From Nocardia sp. NBC_01329 (GTDB taxonomy: Bacteria > Actinomycetota > Actinomycetes > Mycobacteriales > Mycobacteriaceae): a DNA stretch of 64,000 nt. The stretch is from contig NZ_CP108381.1 in assembly GCF_035956715.1 (NCBI RefSeq), positions 3,410,001 through 3,474,000 on the forward strand, in the 5' to 3' direction. This document shows, in pieces, positions 63,336 through 64,000 of this stretch. A model generated the notes under the pieces. It ran no database searches. It saw only the letters and a program-made list of their open reading frames with translations, and was not told the origin of the DNA. The position numbers and the translations under genes were made by a program. Within the stretch, counting starts at the first letter, position 1, and every line of letters begins with the position of its first letter.

Positions 63336-64000
63336 TCAGGACAGGCCCAGTTGCCGGGCGGCGATATCGAGGTCCTTGTCGCCGCGCCCGGACAGACAGA
63401 GCAGGACGACCGCGTCGGCGGCCAGTTCACCGCGCTCGGCGAGGGCCATCAGACAGCCCACGGCGTGTGCCGACTCGAGGGCGGGAATGATCCCCTCGCT
63501 GTGCCCGAGTTCCTGCATCCCGCGTAAGGCGAGGTCGTCGGTGACGGGGAGCGAACTGAGCCGGCCACTGTCCTTCAGGTAGCTGAGTTCCGGGCCGACT
63601 CCCGGATAATCCAGTCCCGCGGCGACGCTGTGCGTCGCCGCGATCTGGCCGTCCTCGTCCTGTAGCAGGTAACTGAAACTGCCGTCGATCTCCCCGGGGC
63701 TGCCGGCGCTCAGCGCGGCCGCGTGCGCCCCGGTCTCCATGCCGCGCCCGGCGGCCTCCGCGCCGACCAACCGGACACCGGTATCGGCCACGAACGGCCG
63801 GAACGCGCCGAGAGCGTTGCTACCCCCGCCGATACAGGCGATCACATAGTCGGGCAACCGGCCCTCGGCGGTCAGGATCTGGGACCGGGCCTCGGCTCCG
63901 ATCGGGTACTGGAAATCCCGCACGATACGCGGGTAAGGGGCCGGCCCGGCCGCACTGCCCAGTAGATAGTGGGTGGTATCCACCTGCGAGACCCAATCCC
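63336..64000 (-). CDS. trpB: Tryptophan synthase beta chain, partial
   Basis: The C-terminal 221 codons of a PLP-dependent tryptophan synthase beta subunit; the gene continues past the right edge. Visible: [37 protein letters not shown], the PLP-phosphate loop [27 protein letters not shown] and [18 protein letters not shown]. In true TrpB a His follows PGVGPE; here it is LSYLKDSGR, as in canonical TrpB1. The PLP lysine (HKxN) lies outside the window. Confidence 0.88.
   Translation of the reverse strand, partial: DWVSQVDTTHYLLGSAAGPAPYPRIVRDFQYPIGAEARSQILTAEGRLPDYVIACIGGGSNALGAFRPFVADTGVRLVGAEAAGRGMETGAHAAALSAGSPGEIDGSFSYLLQDEDGQIAATHSVAAGLDYPGVGPELSYLKDSGRLSSLPVTDDLALRGMQELGHSEGIIPALESAHAVGCLMALAERGELAADAVVLLCLSGRGDKDLDIAARQLGLS

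Noticed and set aside
1..64000. Insertion sequence, prophage or integrase gene
   Set aside because: No transposase, integrase or phage structural protein was recognised, even around the tRNA-Leu.

Overview
The window looks like a chromosomal segment of a high-GC actinobacterium, most likely a Nocardia-like member of the Mycobacteriales. Evidence: very high GC with C/G-ending codons and many GTG starts; GTGA/ATGA overlaps between genes; a sigma factor closely resembling mycobacterial SigC; a CtpB-type copper ATPase convergent with a CopD/CtaG fusion, as in Rv0102-ctpB of M. tuberculosis; an IdeR/DtxR iron box; an Acg-type nitroreductase; and the actinobacterial SCO2521-SCO2524 gene set. The genus is an inference.

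Layout. (1) 1-22.6 kb is a metal-handling island. Two FecBCD-type importers (113-2946 and 8733-11708) flank a CopD/CtaG protein, a CtpB-like copper ATPase, and a ZAS-type (anti-sigma-like) membrane protein. A second ZAS protein is coupled to a second copper ATPase, followed by sigC, a membrane-anchored DsbA-like protein, a PepSY reductase, a Met/His-rich DUF5134 protein and a ferric-reductase-like membrane protein. One exported protein here carries an amber codon just before its membrane anchor. (2) 22.6-24.0 kb holds a heavily decayed gene that resembles the PglY/DUF6079 ATPase of BREX type 2 phage defence, next to a tRNA-Leu(GAG). (3) 24-30 kb is mostly metabolic and stress genes: SDR, 2-hydroxyacid dehydrogenase, Acg-like nitroreductase, a DoxX protein with a long 11-residue-repeat tail, photolyase and a VOC protein. 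(4) 30.4-35.2 kb is an apparently iron-repressed operon with an IdeR-like box: binding protein, permease, ATPase and two uncharacterised proteins. (5) 35.2-41.3 kb has an XRE regulator/SnoaL divergent pair and an MMPL/MarR divergent pair, each with a perfect palindrome between the genes, a frameshifted small gene and a Na+/H+ antiporter. (6) 41.8-46.5 kb is the uncharacterised SCO2524-2523-2522-2521 cassette, whose P-loop protein has Arg in place of the catalytic Walker A lysine. (7) 46.5-64 kb is a mixed region: a channel-like protein, GNAT, an FMN reductase behind a SoxR/MerR-type box, a LexA paralogue with a NUDIX hydrolase, a molybdopterin oxidoreductase remnant, a DapB-like reductase, a UbiC-like protein paired with a PhzS-like monooxygenase, YceI, an F420-type LLM protein, a CoA-transferase remnant ahead of an HMG-CoA-lyase-like gene and a 2-hydroxyacid dehydrogenase, an MFS exporter, and the 3' part of trpB running off the right edge.

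Working model (inference). The left island combines metal uptake, reduction at the membrane and copper delivery to membrane or exported proteins, with SigC as the likely master regulator. The 30-35 kb operon is the iron-starvation importer. Several remnants (PglY-like, molybdopterin oxidoreductase, CoA transferase, small frameshifted gene, amber-interrupted exported protein) show ongoing gene decay. No CRISPR array, insertion sequence, prophage or replication origin was seen.
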